Notes: a model not told the origin generated them from the sequence alone. Counted from the first letter of the stretch, positions 9,931 to 22,446 are shown. The stretch: 64,000 bases of DNA from Dermanyssus gallinae (GCA_003439945.1 QVRM01001106.1:1-64000), one strand, 5' to 3'. Numbers and translations: made by a program.

Positions 9931-10355
9931 GCCACAGGCTACCGTTTTTTAATCTAGCTAGCCAACGGGAAATTATTTGAAAATCGCCGTAGTAAGGTAA
10001 AAACGATTCTTGTCATGTATTTTTTGTCAAGTAAAAACGATTTTTGTTCCTTGACGTGCATAATTTGTTTTTCTCTCAATTAAACGAACTATAAGGTTTC
10101 AGTCATTAGGTGAGTTCATAAGAATGTGTATAAGCTTTTAAAGGCTGCTGTCGTTAAGTCCGTGCATGAAGGAGCCCATGCCGAATACAGCAGTATTGTG
10201 TGTTTGGGTGTGTTTTCGTTTTTCCTTTGCAGTGCTTGCAAAATGGCGTTTCGGCTTGTCCTATCCGAAAGAAGTAACTCTCAAAGTTGCTATGTCCTTT
10301 GGGCACTTGGGTTACGTAGTGTGTCAACTCGCCTTAATGCCTGGAATCACAACTC
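9931..10355. other. no recognised gene
   Basis: Mixed sequence. On the minus strand it lies downstream of the RT remnant at 10356-10975 and may hold its 3' trailer, but I see no poly(A) or shared 3' UTR motif to prove it. Confidence 0.4.
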
Positions 10356-10975
10356 TCACTCGGGTCGCAGGTGCCCCGTCCGGTATGGCGTCCCATTCAT
10401 TCTGCCAAGAGACCAACGTTTTATCCCTTTTTTCCCCTTCCTTCTCATCGGTTCCACCCACAAGCGACGACGTTCGTCGGCCTTCAGGACCCAAGAGATC
10501 GTGCGAGCCAGTACTAAGGCGCGGTGCTGACCGTTTTGTAGGCCATCTGGTAGCATTTAAGTGAAGCAGAAATGCGTTGGGTCTTGCGCATCATACAACT
10601 ACAAAGTCATCCGCCCACGCTAGTAGTTCTGTCCCGTCTGATAGATTACTCAATCGTAAGACATCGTCGTACGTCACATTTCATAAAAGATGATCCAAGA
10701 TGGACTCTGGGGAACTCCAGCTGTCATTTCAAACTCGGATTCCACAATCTACCCGCCGTTCGTTAAGGTAGTCCGAGTCAAACCAACAAAGGTAGTTTGG
10801 AACTTTCTTTGGAGCGTTTCCAGTATCACCCTCTAAGGTAAGCTGTTAAAAGCATCTTTAGCGTCCAGTAGAACTACAAGGAGGCGTTCTCTGGACCTTG
10901 CCGGGAATTGTTGTAGCGCTTCCGCCTTAGCAACGACCCGCTGTATTGCAAGAAAGGCACAACTCAACTTCTAGG
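10356..10975 (-). pseudogene. R1-like reverse transcriptase, internally deleted
   Basis: Read on the minus strand from about 10975, the blocks are AIQRVVAKAEAL, then VVLLDAKDAFNSLP (RT block with the first catalytic Asp) near 10870. MTAGVPQSPSWII follows near 10720, equivalent to the conserved GVPQGS-LGP block. Then comes DGTELLAWADDFVVV, with the YADD-type site at 10606-10617 written WADD. The sequence then jumps to MAYKTVSTAP near 10550 and LVLARTISW with KADERRRLW, which belong to the far C-terminal thumb region. Much of the thumb is therefore missing, and stops and frameshifts are frequent. The RAYRTVST-type motif matches the R1 element at 58.7-59.3 kb. Confidence 0.75.
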
Positions 10976-10991
10976 TATTCGTTTTCGTCGT

Positions 10992-11062
10992 CGTGATGCG
11001 CCTGCGTCGCTGGCAATCAGCAGCAACTAGTGCGTGAGTCAGAAGCCCACTAAACGCGTTAT
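10992..11062 (-). mobile_element. R1-like 3' UTR fragment
   Basis: The minus strand carries GTTTAGTGGGCTTCTGACTC, then ACTAGTTGC, then GCGACGCAGGCGCATCACG. This is clearly related to the 3' UTRs at 59.88 kb and 14.2 kb (TTTAGTGGGT, GAGTCTCAC, ACTAG, GCGCATGTGCATCATGC). It abuts the RT remnant at lower coordinates but belongs to a separate insertion, because a 3' UTR cannot lie upstream of its own RT. Confidence 0.6.
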
Positions 11063-14000
11063 AATATGCCCTGTAGACCACCTATTTTGATAAGCCCTAC
11101 TCGAAAACTGCAGCCCAGAGCGGATTATCGCATGTACAATCGTAATATAAACTCTTCGAATTCATGAAACTATTTTAGCATTCGTTTAAACAATCTTAGA
11201 AACGGTAGCTTATAGTTATATGATAGGTTTTATTTTTTTTTAAATGAAAAATATATATTGTAACCTTCTGGGCGTGGTACTATCGCTCGTGACGATTATG
11301 CGTCAAGTCCAAGTGTTGGCCATCTGTTCAATGTACCCAACACCGACGCGGGATTTTATTATCGCGACTCACGGTAGGGTCACGGGTGACTAGTTTCAAG
11401 CGCCCGCAGATTTGATTACCGCGACTTGCCTTACCTAGAGGGTGCTAAAAAGTCGGCCACGGTGGCATCCAAGATAAGTGCTCTGTCGTTCACAAAGGCC
11501 ACTAAGGTCAGATCATTAAGGCACTTGTTTTAACTTGAGCATAAACCTGGAGGTTCTAGCATACATGGCTATCCGAAGGATCTTAGGGCTCACGCCAAGA
11601 CGAAAGAAAAAGAGAAACTTGTTTGCCACAAAAAAAAACAGCTGTATTTGGGAAATAGGGGTAGCCCCTAAACATAATCGCACTCCGATTCGTACGGAAG
11701 GATTCTTTAGTTGGGATCACTCTCCTGAGCCTCGCTCGGTCTACGTCGTTGTTCGCTTGTTCGATTAGAGTAGATAGTCTAGATTGCCATCGGCCATACC
11801 ACGTTGAATTCGCCGGTTCTCGTCTGATCACCGAAGATAGTCAAGATTCTTCGAGCTGAGAGGCCCAGGTCGATTGGGAACAGCAAAATCTCGTGAGCGG
11901 GAGCGCCGGAGCGTTTTAAAAGGTGATTTTTTTCCAATTCCAGCGATGCGCCGAACTGATCTTGAGATTGAAGGGCATTATTGCTGTCCACACCAAGAAC
12001 GTTTGTGGGTTCTTAGTCGTTGCGGGTGCCACGGTATCGCCTTTTTACTTTTTCCGTCATAATTTGTTTCTAAAATTTGTAGTACCAGGCCACATATTTA
12101 AAATCGTCTTTAAATTTTAATCGAATAGAACTCTAAGGCAGTCTTTTTTGGCCAAGTACCTGCCTTTTACAAGAGCAAGAGGCTTGCTTCAGTGTACCCG
12201 CATTTGACGTTCATTTATTAGCCCGACATTTTGTTTAGCCTGTTTGACCCGGAAAAGACTAGCTCCAAAACAACTATATAGTTTGCAAACATCAGCATTT
12301 TCAGCCATTCTTTTATCCAGAGGTCCCTAACCCACCTCGGTTATTCTACAGGAAAAGTTCGAACGGGTTGTGATCGCTACTGCAAATAATATATTGTATT
12401 TAGCACAGGAAATCTGGTATGCTAGTACTACAACTAGTTTTAAAGTATTTTGCAAACTGCATGTATATAATATAACATAACATCACTTTTATTTCACATA
12501 AAAGGGTTGGTATCAAAATATACATACTTCTGTAAGACAATCGTGACTAATCACCAAATAGGCGAGCGCTATTTGGATTATTATGGGCCCATTTAGCCAT
12601 ACGCCAAGCAAACAGTTCGTTCACGAATTCACCGCGGGCCACGGCCTTTGAGGTGATTGATCGTTGACTGATATATATGCCGCTAAACAAATTGTTCTTT
12701 ATATGAGACTGCTGATGCTTAGTGTTGTTGTCTATCGCTTTCGTAATGATGTTTACAATGAGCCTAAGACGTCAACGGCACTGGCCGTTTGTTTCTCAAG
12801 CCCGCTTCGCTGTATCTCCGCTTTTGTAGATGGCACACTTGAAGAGATGAGATACAATGCCGTCGTGAAGCTATCGATGAAATGTGGGGGACAAGGGACC
12901 ACAAACACGCACTCTTTGAAGACGAAGGCAGCATCTCACTTCGCTTCTCAGTGAAAAATCTTTAGGTGGCGTACTAGGTTCTCGTTGATGTCGCTCACTA
13001 TATTTAGGTCGTCACTAGTAAGGTCCGGTGGAGACCTCATGCACCCTGCTTGCGCCAGCTCCGCGAAAGACAGGCAAGCAAGCCTCTGCAAAAATGCTTT
13101 GCAGGATCTCTGCCTTTTCTTTGCTATCTGGGGGTAACGCATCACGCCTCATAATCGACACAGAGCTGTCCTTCACCTTTACCTGGCCCTGGACGCAATT
13201 ATTGATTATAGACGATTACCTGCCTTAGCCTTTTTGCCACAGATTTGTCCTTCTATTGTAAGATGCTGTTGTTATTGTTTCTCTGCATGCTAGGCTTTTG
13301 CCGACTTCTCATAACGTACGGTGAGCTACGTGAATGCTTTAAATAAAATGCCTGTGCTCAAGGAAGCGGACATACATTTAATCGACGTTAAGCATGTCGA
13401 GAAAAACATCTGCCTGTCTGTGGAATCCAAGTTACCGACAATTCCTTCATAGTTTCCGTTTTTGTAGCCATAAAGGGTGACCTTCGTAGGACCTAGTAAA
13501 GGTACTGAGGTGATTATGAAAGAGACCGCGGCAATTATTTGCGCGTAAGTTCTCCACGAAATTGTGGCTTGCTAGCACTAGATTTAGAATAGATTCGCTG
13601 TGAGACTTTGTAGCCCCATTAACAACCTGCTGAGGATTACATTCACTGCAATGCTAAAAAAAAATTTCCATAAACTGTTTGCTTGTATAGTATTTTTATT
13701 GCACGGTGGGCATGCCAAGTAATTGCAGTCAGGCGCGTGGCGCTTAGTTGGCTCAGATAACCGTATGTGCGTATCCCTTTACCTTACGCAATTGTTATCC
13801 GAGATCTAAACGAGTATGTATATGCTACCTGGGATAAAATATCTAGAATATGCTAAACTCTAAAAGCTAAAAATTCCAGTTTAATTCTCAGACTCTCATG
13901 CTGCTGTATTGTAGAGGAGCGCACAGTAATACAGTGCCCAGAGTAGTACAAAATAGCGGTATGACCAGCCTAAAGATGTAGACGAACTTATGGCATATGA

Positions 14001-14200
14001 TATCCTTCTACCAGCATGAAATGAAGAGGGTTTGATTCTCCCATGACGAGTCTTGAAGAAAAGACCACCGAGGAAACTCAACAGAGCCACTCAGGCAGGA
14101 TTTGAGAAATGTCAGTCAGGTGCAAGGATCTTTATAGAGCAAAAGTTGAAGGTCTGTTTTGCTGAAGTTTTTGTTCGATTCCCTTGTTCTTTGTCTCTAG
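11063..14200. other. about 3.1 kb with no recognised gene
   Basis: Only short frames without known domains (for example 11583-11831 and 11779-11991 on the minus strand). A 40-bp segment at about 12575-12615 (TTATTATG-G-CCA-TT-GCCAT) resembles one at about 16738-16780, suggesting an unidentified dispersed repeat. Some segments look like heavily decayed LINE sequence, but I cannot show motifs. Confidence 0.4.
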
Positions 14201-14316
14201 TTTTTTTAGGAGATGTTTCGGGAATGCACGATGTACATGCGTCGCTAACAGTTGTCAGCAACTAGGGTGAGACTCACAAACCCACTAAACCCGTATCCCC
14301 TTCCCCAAGGCTCAGA
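14201..14316 (-). mobile_element. R1-like 3' UTR with short poly(A) tail
   Basis: On the minus strand this reads CTTGGGGAAGG, CGGGTTTAGTGGGTTTGTGA, GTCTCACCCTAG, GCGACGCATGTACATCGTGC and ATTCCCGAAACATC, ending in seven A (14201-14207). It closely follows the 3' UTR and tail of the element at 59.84-59.98 kb. The rest of the element is not seen at higher coordinates, so this is a severely 5'-truncated insertion. Confidence 0.75.
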
Positions 14317-16038
14317 ATTGCGTAGCATTTCTTCGACATTCTGGTCTATAGCGGCAGGCCGTATTCGGGCATCGAAGAAGTCGACAACGAACAAATGAAT
14401 CATTCCCGCAGGAAATATCTGACCCTCAAGTCACATAAAAATGCCATTCTCGTTCCTGCAAAACATCTTCTAAAATAGCGTTACATTTTATTCAATAGAA
14501 GAAAGAAAATGACAATCATAAAGGAACTCGAAAGTGTGAAGAGCTTAGAGTTGCGCGGCGGCGCATAGATGATGAAGTGAATAGTGAGTAAATGTTTTTT
14601 AGTTAACGATATATTGCAAGATATGTACCTCTAGTCAAGTGTAGTGACAGTGCAGAGCAACGATTCACTGGTCCGGCTCCGAATGGGAATCGGTCATGCA
14701 GAGCGTTCGCTGTTGCTGTTCTTTCTGTAGAATGTCGTAATCCGTAATGTACGCAATTCGAGGGATTCTGAGAGGATTGGTGACAGCTGCAGCAAACGCA
14801 GGACCAACGCATTTACAGAGAGAGGAGAGACGCTACGGTCTGAGCGCGTCATTTGGATAATGCCCGCATCGGCACGGCACAGTGGAGTCGTTCGTAGCGA
14901 GTTGAAATCGCGAAACTGCCAGAGACGCCAGCCCACATGAGCCAACGCCTCCACCATGAACGCGTTGTCGAATAATTGAAGCAATCGTGTTTTGTTCTCA
15001 ACTGTTTCGATGTCTGCCACTGCTTCTGCAGTCGCCACCGTTGGTTTCGGCCGTCACACGTATGAGAGTAGGCATACTTTTCAAAATCAACGGCAAAACG
15101 TAGCCTATCTTATATTTCTGCTTACTTTTCATCCTCTTAAAAATACGGTGATGGCTGTACTTACCACTAACAGCTCGCTGTCTTTCTCTTTACTGAATCT
15201 TTAACTATATATATATATAAACATATATACATATATATGTTTATATATATACATATATATTCTTTCTCACAAACCCCAGTGTAGTTAGTCATTCACCTTT
15301 CCCTGTAACCGTAAAAAAGATATGTGTGTAAGCATATATACACATACTTAAAATAATAAAAGCCTGACGCACGGCGTGACCTTGTGCTACGGAGCGATAT
15401 AAAAATACGAATATACAAACGAAAAGGTAGACACTGCAGTTGACACAATAGCCTTGACCATTTTGTGCGCAGTAAAATTCATATTTGTGTTATGCATGAG
15501 CTTGCCAAATGGTTAATATTTTTATTTTAATGATGCGTTCCCAATAGAACTCTCATCCCCTCGAGCGAATAAGGTAGCGTGCGTTATCTTAAATTTGCAT
15601 TAAGAACCTACTTCATTATAAGAAATGTTTCAGGTATAAGAAGAAGAGAATGAGCAAGCAGCCGTTGAAAACGGCAAACTACGTAGGTCTTTATGCAAAA
15701 TTAAGTAATTTTTGCTAGGTCTGAATTGATTTGCTTATTTATTGTCCCTCTAGTGTCTACAGTTCTATGCGACTTTATGGAAATATCGATTTTGTTTACC
15801 CGTTTTGCCGACATGTCGTTTTAATGGCGTAGATGGCCATGTTCCAATCTACATATCCAATATAACAGCTATTTAATATAGCAGCTGCTTATAACATAAT
15901 TGGAAAACTACTAATAAAACCGGAACTCATACTGTCGTACTAGTTGTTTGTGTATCTCGCTGACTTTCTTAAGCATTCGTACGATTTTCTTACTAAATTC
16001 TAGTATCGCAACAAGACTTAGCCCTATAAGTCTAGACA
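14317..16038. other. no recognised gene; one 114-codon open frame and a (TA)n tract
   Basis: The minus-strand frame 14694-15038 (114 codons, starts MATAEAVADIETVENK) is free of simple repeats and has balanced amino-acid use. It shows no motif I recognise, and a possible host exon cannot be excluded. Interrupted TA repeats lie at 15205-15260. The rest is AT-rich. Confidence 0.35.
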
Positions 16039-16243
16039 TTTTTTTTAGTTGTTCCGTAAGGCTAATAAATGTCCGTGTACGGTTTTTTCATGTCATGGTC
16101 AACTTTTTAGTCTACTCCGGCATTTATCTTGTCTGAATTGGGAACCATCAAGACCAATTTAAGAGTGGCGGTCTGGTTTCGAACCCAGGCCTCCCGAATG
16201 CAAGGCAAAGGATTTTGCCACTAAGTCATTTTTCTCGGTTATG
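16039..16243 (-). mobile_element. tRNA-derived SINE, copy 1
   Basis: Minus-strand copy of a ~205-bp element seen three times in the window. The tRNA-like head (16165-16243) contains box A-like GACTTAGTGGC and box B-like GGGTTCGAAACC. The body reads TCTTAAATTGG, GACAAGATAAATGCCGGAG and AAAAAACCGTACACGG. It ends CCTTACGGAACAACT followed by an A run at 16039-16046. Box A and B are the internal RNA polymerase III promoter of tRNA genes. This copy has diverged at several positions. No coding capacity. Confidence 0.85.
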
Positions 16244-16999
16244 AGACATGCCATACACAAAGTTTTACAATATGAAATTGGGGACTAGCACGTACACACA
16301 TGTGTTGAAGAGATTAGCTTGCTTCAAGCGTCAAAGCAAGGGACGTGGTATTTATTAGAGCATACTACAATACAAAATTTACATTTGTATGCACACTAAT
16401 AATACTGGCGTTTACGAAATACCGCTGACTATATAGTATAGTCGATTGACATGGAGGCCGACGCCTAAAGATAATTATGGGACAACAATAAAGTTAGCGA
16501 CAAGGTTTTTTCAGGTATATCACAAGGGCGCGCCCATAGAGCTCCAATACGCACTAGTAATAATTCGTGATACTTTTTGTCGGGTATGCCACACAAAATG
16601 CTCACTTATTAGATAAACAGTTGTGGAAATCTGCTTTTGAGTATCATTGAGAAACTGTGCCTTAAACATGTGCCCAGTCATGTATTTTGAGTTGCAGGGT
16701 GCATTTCGTACCCGTCAAAAATGTTACAACGATTCGCATTATTATGTGTCCACTTGGCCATCCGCCATGCAAACAAACTCTACCGTGTCCCGTTTCTGGC
16801 ACTTGGAACACTGACTCCGTAGATCGTTTGTTTTGATTTCGAGGAAGTTCTGTTACACAAATCAAGCACACAGTCGATAGGATGGAGGGATATTGGTCGC
16901 TGTGTCAATCTTGGCCGAAAATGTCGAAAACGTCATAAGTATATATTGTACTACTCTAACCAGTTGTATATACATCTATTTTGCGAAATGCGGATTTTT

Positions 17000-17002
<3 letters not shown>
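16244..17002. other. no recognised gene
   Basis: AT-rich sequence without clear frames. A segment near 16738-16780 resembles one near 12575-12615. A minus-strand frame at 16662-16871 shows no domain. Confidence 0.4.

Positions 17003-17061
<59 letters not shown>
17003..17061. repeat. (TA)n(GA)n compound microsatellite
   Basis: About 18 TA units pass directly into about 11 GA units. The same TA-then-GA order on the plus strand recurs at 35.2 and 53.1 kb. Confidence 0.93.
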
Positions 17062-17062
<1 letters not shown>

Positions 17063-17095
17063 AGAGCTGATAACCATGTTGTCCATTTTGGAATG

Positions 17096-17119
17096 TATAT
17101 ATATATATATATATATATG
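17096..17119. repeat. (TA)n microsatellite
   Basis: Twelve TA units, 35 bp beyond the previous compound array. Confidence 0.9.
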
Positions 17120-17428
17120 TCTCATCAGCGTGGCTCTATTTTTGCTAAGTGCGTGGTGGTTTTTATCTTGTTTTTCGCGTGATCCTTACTGTCGCTGCTG
17201 CTCCTACTTCATGTTATCACATGTTGCGTTGTGATACGGCTGTTGTTATCAGTTTTAGACCGCGCGACGAGCATTAAAACGACAGCCTGCCCACAGACTT
17301 CACACGAGCCGCACAAAACGCTGGTTTACCCAAGTCTAAGATGGACTGGGGTGGCGACGCCTACGGGGTCCGCCTATTGGAAGGGCCAGTTTAAATCCGG
17401 TCAAGTAATTCGTAAAGAATTTAAAATT

Positions 17429-17451
17429 ATATATATATATATATATATATA
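17429..17451. repeat. (TA)n microsatellite beside inverted-repeat arm
   Basis: Eleven TA units ending where the inverted copy at 17454 begins, consistent with a TA-targeting element. Confidence 0.9.
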
Positions 17452-17453
17452 AA

Positions 17454-17625
17454 TGTCGTACGTTAACGCTTTTTCGTGAAAAATGGTAATTTTTTTCCAT
17501 TATGACCAAAAATGTACGTCTAAAAGCCTCACGCAATAGCAAATTTAGTGCCCGCCATTTTCGTACCAAAGTGATGTCGCTGCGTTACGTAGTTGTCAAG
17601 TAACTAAGCTTTTTCGATAGCCATA
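17454..17625 (-). repeat. partial inverted copy of the 17.66-18.29 kb element
   Basis: About 170 bp that match the reverse complement of 17800-17980 at most positions. Shared blocks include ACGTTAACGC, TTTTCGTGAAAAAT, CAATAGCAAATTTA, TTTTCGTACCAAAGTGATG and TACGTAGTTGTCAAGTAA. It lies outside the element's own terminal repeats, so it is best read as a truncated second copy in the opposite orientation. Head-to-head copies at this spacing could extrude as a cruciform. Confidence 0.8.
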
Positions 17626-17654
17626 TCGAAAGCGAAGGCATGCATACTTGCATA

Positions 17655-18288
17655 GGGTGTATGAGAAAGTTAGGTACATATTTTGAGGTTTGGTAGAACT
17701 CGGCAAGAGAATAATTTTTCTAGTGGAAGGAGGGGGCGGAAACGTCTTGGCAACATTTTACGGTTCTGAACGTGAAAGCTTGCACGTAAAACATAACAAC
17801 TATGACTGTCAAAAAAGCTTGATTACTTGACAACTACGTAGCGCAGCACCATCACTTTGGTACGAAAATAGTGGGCATTAAATTTGCTATTGTGTGAAAG
17901 TGGTCTTTTAAACGTACATTTGTTGATCGCAATGAAAAAAATCACGATTTTTCACGAAAAGGCGTTAACGTAACATATCGACTTCGTATGACTTTCCTTA
18001 ATCTGGCTATTCACTTTTTGCTACGCAAGCTGGTGAAGTGTCTTCCGTTGTGCAGAAATTTACGAACACGCCGGTATAATCGGTTCCTTCATGCGTTAAC
18101 TGGTTCTCCCGCAAACGTAGATTTTGCACAGCTATGTAGGAGAACAAAAGGCAGAATAACTACTTTTATAAACTTCACTCTCTCTCCTAAACAAGACGTT
18201 TCCGCCTCCTCCTTCCATTAGGAAAAATATTCTCTTGCCGAGTTCTACCAAACATCAAATTAAGTACATAACGATATGAATAACACTG
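17655..18288. mobile_element. TA-flanked inverted-repeat element (MITE-like, ~634 bp)
   Basis: Terminal inverted repeats of about 95 bp: left 17655-17749, right 18193-18288. Both contain TTTGGTAGAACTCGGCAAGA, GAATA-TTTTTC and GCGGAAACGTCTT. The left end opens GGGTGTATGAGAAAGTT and the right end (reverse complement) CAGTGTTATTCATATCGTT. TA lies immediately outside both ends (17653-17654 and 18289-18290), as for Tc1/mariner-superfamily insertions. The inside holds a 77-codon frame (17988-18221) without transposase motifs, so it is non-autonomous. Confidence 0.75.
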
Positions 18289-21200
18289 TATGTATATATT
18301 TATTTATAAACTCTGTCTCCGCAGGATATGTTGCAGATCCGCTTCGTTCGCTAGCGCTACTTACGTACTACTCGCATCGCAGTGCAACATGAAATGTTTG
18401 GCATGATTCGTTGATCTTCTTACGAATGGTGGTGATTTTAGTACGCGCGATAGGCACAATATCACTGCTCACACCATGACCATAATAATGTCTTGTTTGC
18501 TCACATACCTCTCGGGGCTATGGTTACCCTTCTACCACTTCTTCTTTTCCGTAACAAACTGTACTGGCCTTTAGTCCAACCAGCATTATTTAACCAATCA
18601 CTTAGAGATGTGAGAACAATTGATGAAGTAATTAAACACATGCAATAATTGAATTATTAAAGTACTACTAGGACAAAAGCAGCGCAGCCGCATGAACAAC
18701 AACAACTGAAGAGTAAATACTGACGAGCACTTAAGATAAAACACCACGAGGTTGGCGCAAAACCAGTCCGAGATTTCGGATCCAACGTATGCGATAGCGG
18801 CGTTTGCAGGTCCGAGTCCACCAGCACTAGCAATACTCATATATGTTTGGCTACACAGCCTTTACATCAATTCGAGTTACTTTCAACACCCACAAAAAGT
18901 TTTTATCTGAGATATTTTTGCGTAAAGTTTTGCACATCTGCGTAACTAATCGCGACGCTGTTCAACTTCATCGTCTTAGCACGCCTATTGCACAAGTTGA
19001 TATAGAAAAAGAAGCCGCACGTTAGACATCTTAAAAGAAGGTATACTGTACGAATGTATAACAGGCTTTCGACTACAATATCGTCCTCAATTCTCTCATG
19101 TAAAAAGAAAGACTGTTTAACCGTTGGATTACCTGCTAACCTCGACCTCTTCTGCTAAGCGTATACCAAGTCTGCTCAGCTTGCAATTACGAATCTATTA
19201 CTGTAGTGGCTATCTCATTAACGCATCATTTTATTTCAGATCATTGTGAGACTTTGTATAGATTTGTGCTATCCCTCTACAGCGTCGACAAATTGACAGC
19301 GTCCAAGTGCTGCAGAGGATTAGATAACCTGAACATACGCCGAAGCACACGAGGCTTAATCAAGCTCAAGGTCTCTAGTCAGCCCTGCCAATCTAACAAA
19401 AAGTGAGTTAAAACAAACCTTTTCTAACTCACACACACTAATGTTGACACAGCGACACAGCGTGACACCTAGGAAGTGTATCAATGTGGCTGTTTGTGCG
19501 AGATCAGCACCAGAGTGCAGCCGCTCTCAAGCGATGATAGCATACAAAGCAAACATTCACTACTGAATTATTGCGTTTCAAGGGCCCATCCCTGCTGTGC
19601 CTAAAATCTTATAATCAAAATGTCTGAAACACTGTTTACTTTGCGATTATTATACCGATAAATTCGATAGTATTATTATACTCTCTTCAATCATTTGGGA
19701 CTTCCTCGCTTTGGCCCCACTGGCACTAGTTGCTACTGGCAAAAATTCCGAGCCTATTTTTATTATGCCAATCCAAGTGTAGGCTTACTAGCCGTCGATC
19801 GTGATTTGCTAAAATTAATAGCTAAATTTCTCATTAAACTAGAACTCTACTATTATATCAGGCTGGACTTCCCCTGATCTCACCTGTGCAGGTTCCCGAC
19901 GGTTTTCTTATATTGATAATATTGTGAGTCGAAAGTCTCTTCAACATGTCACGTTTTTTCTCTGCCCAGGTTCACCAGCGCAGGGGGTAGAGATGCCACA
20001 GAATCCGAAATGTACAATACAATAAAGAAGTTCCCGGTAGATTTTGTGGTGCCCCGATGAGCCTAACCCCGATACCTTAGAAGACTTGTTAGTGCGGGTG
20101 GCAGTTAACTTACTTATCGCGCATGTCTTTCAGGATTTTTAATCTACTTAACGGTCTGCTACTATGTTTTACTCTTCGCGACTTTTACGAATGGCAGCCT
20201 CAGATTAATAGAGCAAACATAGCCCTTTCAGTTGCTTTGGTAGTACGTTGTCTTAGACAGTAGCTGCAAGTTTAGTGACCCCATCCAACTTAGCTATCAC
20301 AGGTCGCCTTCAAAAGGGCTTATAGCGACCTCCGCAAATTCGTTGCCGCTAAAAGTGGACTTTCAAAGCGCGTTCAAGTTAAGAAAAAATCTAGTTCTAA
20401 AACATATTTGCACAATGTTGCTTGTGTTATTAGTTTATTAGACAAGTTGGGTTTACAGTTACCTTCTTCGGGATTAAAGATATTTTATTCTGGGGTTTCT
20501 TTCTCTGCGGTTGTAGATATTTTCTCTACGATTATGGATACGCTTCCTGTGGTTATGGATGCCTTCCCTGATGTGATAGATATCTTCTCTGTTCTTAGAA
20601 GTACCCTCTCTGGGGCTGCTGAGCTGCCGTGACGGTGAACGACTATTCAGATCCGCTCAATCCTGTACAGCTCTGCGTAAACTTTTAGGCTCTTATTTGC
20701 TAGAATCTAAACCATGTCTTTCAGAGCGTGTTAACTGTAGCAGTCAGGACATGGAAAGGCGTTACAGATGCTCCAAATAGCTTACATATTGACGATCCAA
20801 GCGGCTCATCTTCTCAGATCTGACAGCATGTTTCACTTTGAGTCGAAGTTAGCTTTCAGAGCTGCAGGCTCAACTGAACTGCGGTCAAGATGACAGAACA
20901 AAGCAGGTTGTCTGTGGATAAAACAATAGTATATATGTATAATCGTACGCACCTCAACAACAATATACGTATGTATGTATGCATATATATATATATTCTT
21001 TAGGATGCATTTTAGTTTATAAACGTTCATAAACGCAAGTCTCTCGCAAGGACTGCGCTGTGCTTTAATGTCGCGTTTTGTCTCTCCGTCGATTTAGTTC
21101 CAAGTTGCACTTGTCTATGGTGTTTTTTTCTAACACCACGATATGTCCGTCCGCTGTGCTTGTTCACCGGCAGTTCATCGAGTTGAGCCGTCACCCCAGC

Positions 21201-21405
21201 GGCCGAAAGGCGCGGCCATCGTCAAAGTCTCGTACACTCTAGTGGGTTAACACGAAGAACACCACGTTCGACTTGCCAACACTGACGGCCCACTCAATAA
21301 GTAGCAGATTCGATCAGCGCCAATGAGTCGAACGGTATAGATTGAGTGGATGCAATTTCTCGGTACGCACAAAGTACAGCACAGCCGGCGACATCGAAAC
21401 CACAT
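18289..21405. other. about 3.1 kb with no recognised gene
   Basis: AT-rich, with short frames only (longest about 80 codons). The frame 20408-20632 contains an internal Ile/Val-Met-Asp near-repeat but no domain. A short TA tract lies at about 20984-20995. I see no transposon ends or RT motifs here. Confidence 0.4.
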
Positions 21406-21518
21406 CGTCAACAACAACACCAGCAGCAGCATTATCTTTGACAGCGTCAACGACAACAACAACAATAATAATAACACCAGCAACAACAACAACCATGGCA
21501 GCAGCAACCACAACAAGA
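21406..21518. repeat. CAA/CAG-rich triplet tract
   Basis: Interrupted (CAA)n with CAG and ATA units. It gives poly-Thr/Ala, Asn/Ser or, on the minus strand, Val/Leu frames that are not credible genes. Related CAA tracts recur at 23.45 and 25.63 kb. Confidence 0.85.
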
Positions 21519-22446
21519 TATTGAACAAGACGATGAGGGTATCCGCAATAACCACAGCAGCAGCAGCAACAGATGGCTTCTGAGATAAGAGAAACAACCA
21601 CGATAAAAATGCTGCTAAGCGACCAGAAACGCAAGAAAGTAGCAGCAACAACGCTAACTAAAGGCCATGAAGGCATTTAGATCTCGAGCGAGCTAAATCG
21701 CCAATCACCCAGCAAATGTAGATATATATATAATTCTTGCTTGACATCGGCTTAGCATCGGCCCGATCGAAACCGAGCGAAAACTAACAATAAGAACAGC
21801 TCGATGAGCGGCTAAAGGAAGATCATCGGAAAATCATCACAGCTAAGTGGCCGTAGTGGAAGTAGACTCACAAACGACGACAGCAGCTTCGTTCAGTGGG
21901 CGTTCGAAAATGTCCGTTTCCGTACTTCATACGCTTCTACTGCGGGCGGCGGCGTAGAGCGCCGAAGACGAGACGATCAGACCAGACCACATCGAAAACC
22001 GCAACGAGGGGAGGCGTGCACAAAAGCCGCCTGCTGAACGTGGACATACACGCACTTCGACGCACGCAAAGATTTACGCCACAGAGCCACTCCGTCTCGT
22101 CGGGTCTTGGTGGCGGATCTCTCAAAACCCACAGGGGCTCTCAACACCAGCTAAGGGCGATTCCCCATAAAGATTAGGGCCCAAACGGAAACCACAGTAA
22201 CCAACCGCAATAGCGAAGAATAGTCTCAACAACAACAACAAGCACTAATAGCAAACCTGAACAGCATGGAAAGGCATGGAAACCGGCAGCAAGCAGATCA
22301 GCAACAACAAAGGTACTACTAACATAACAGCATGGAGGCGTAATTATGACGTTGTAATTAGTGCCAGCAATACTACAACGGCAGCAGTCAGCATCCTAAC
22401 AATACACCAAGAACGTAGCCAATTCTAAATGAGCAAATGTATTAGA
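21519..22446. other. no recognised gene; CAG/CAA-interspersed, moderately GC-rich
   Basis: Frames such as 21896-22177 (93 codons, Arg-rich) show no domain. Scattered CAACAA and CAGCAG motifs continue to about 22400. Confidence 0.4.

Noticed and set aside
14694..15038. 114-codon frame as a confirmed host gene
   Set aside because: Balanced composition but no homology that I recognise, no clear splice or promoter signals; left as a possibility only.
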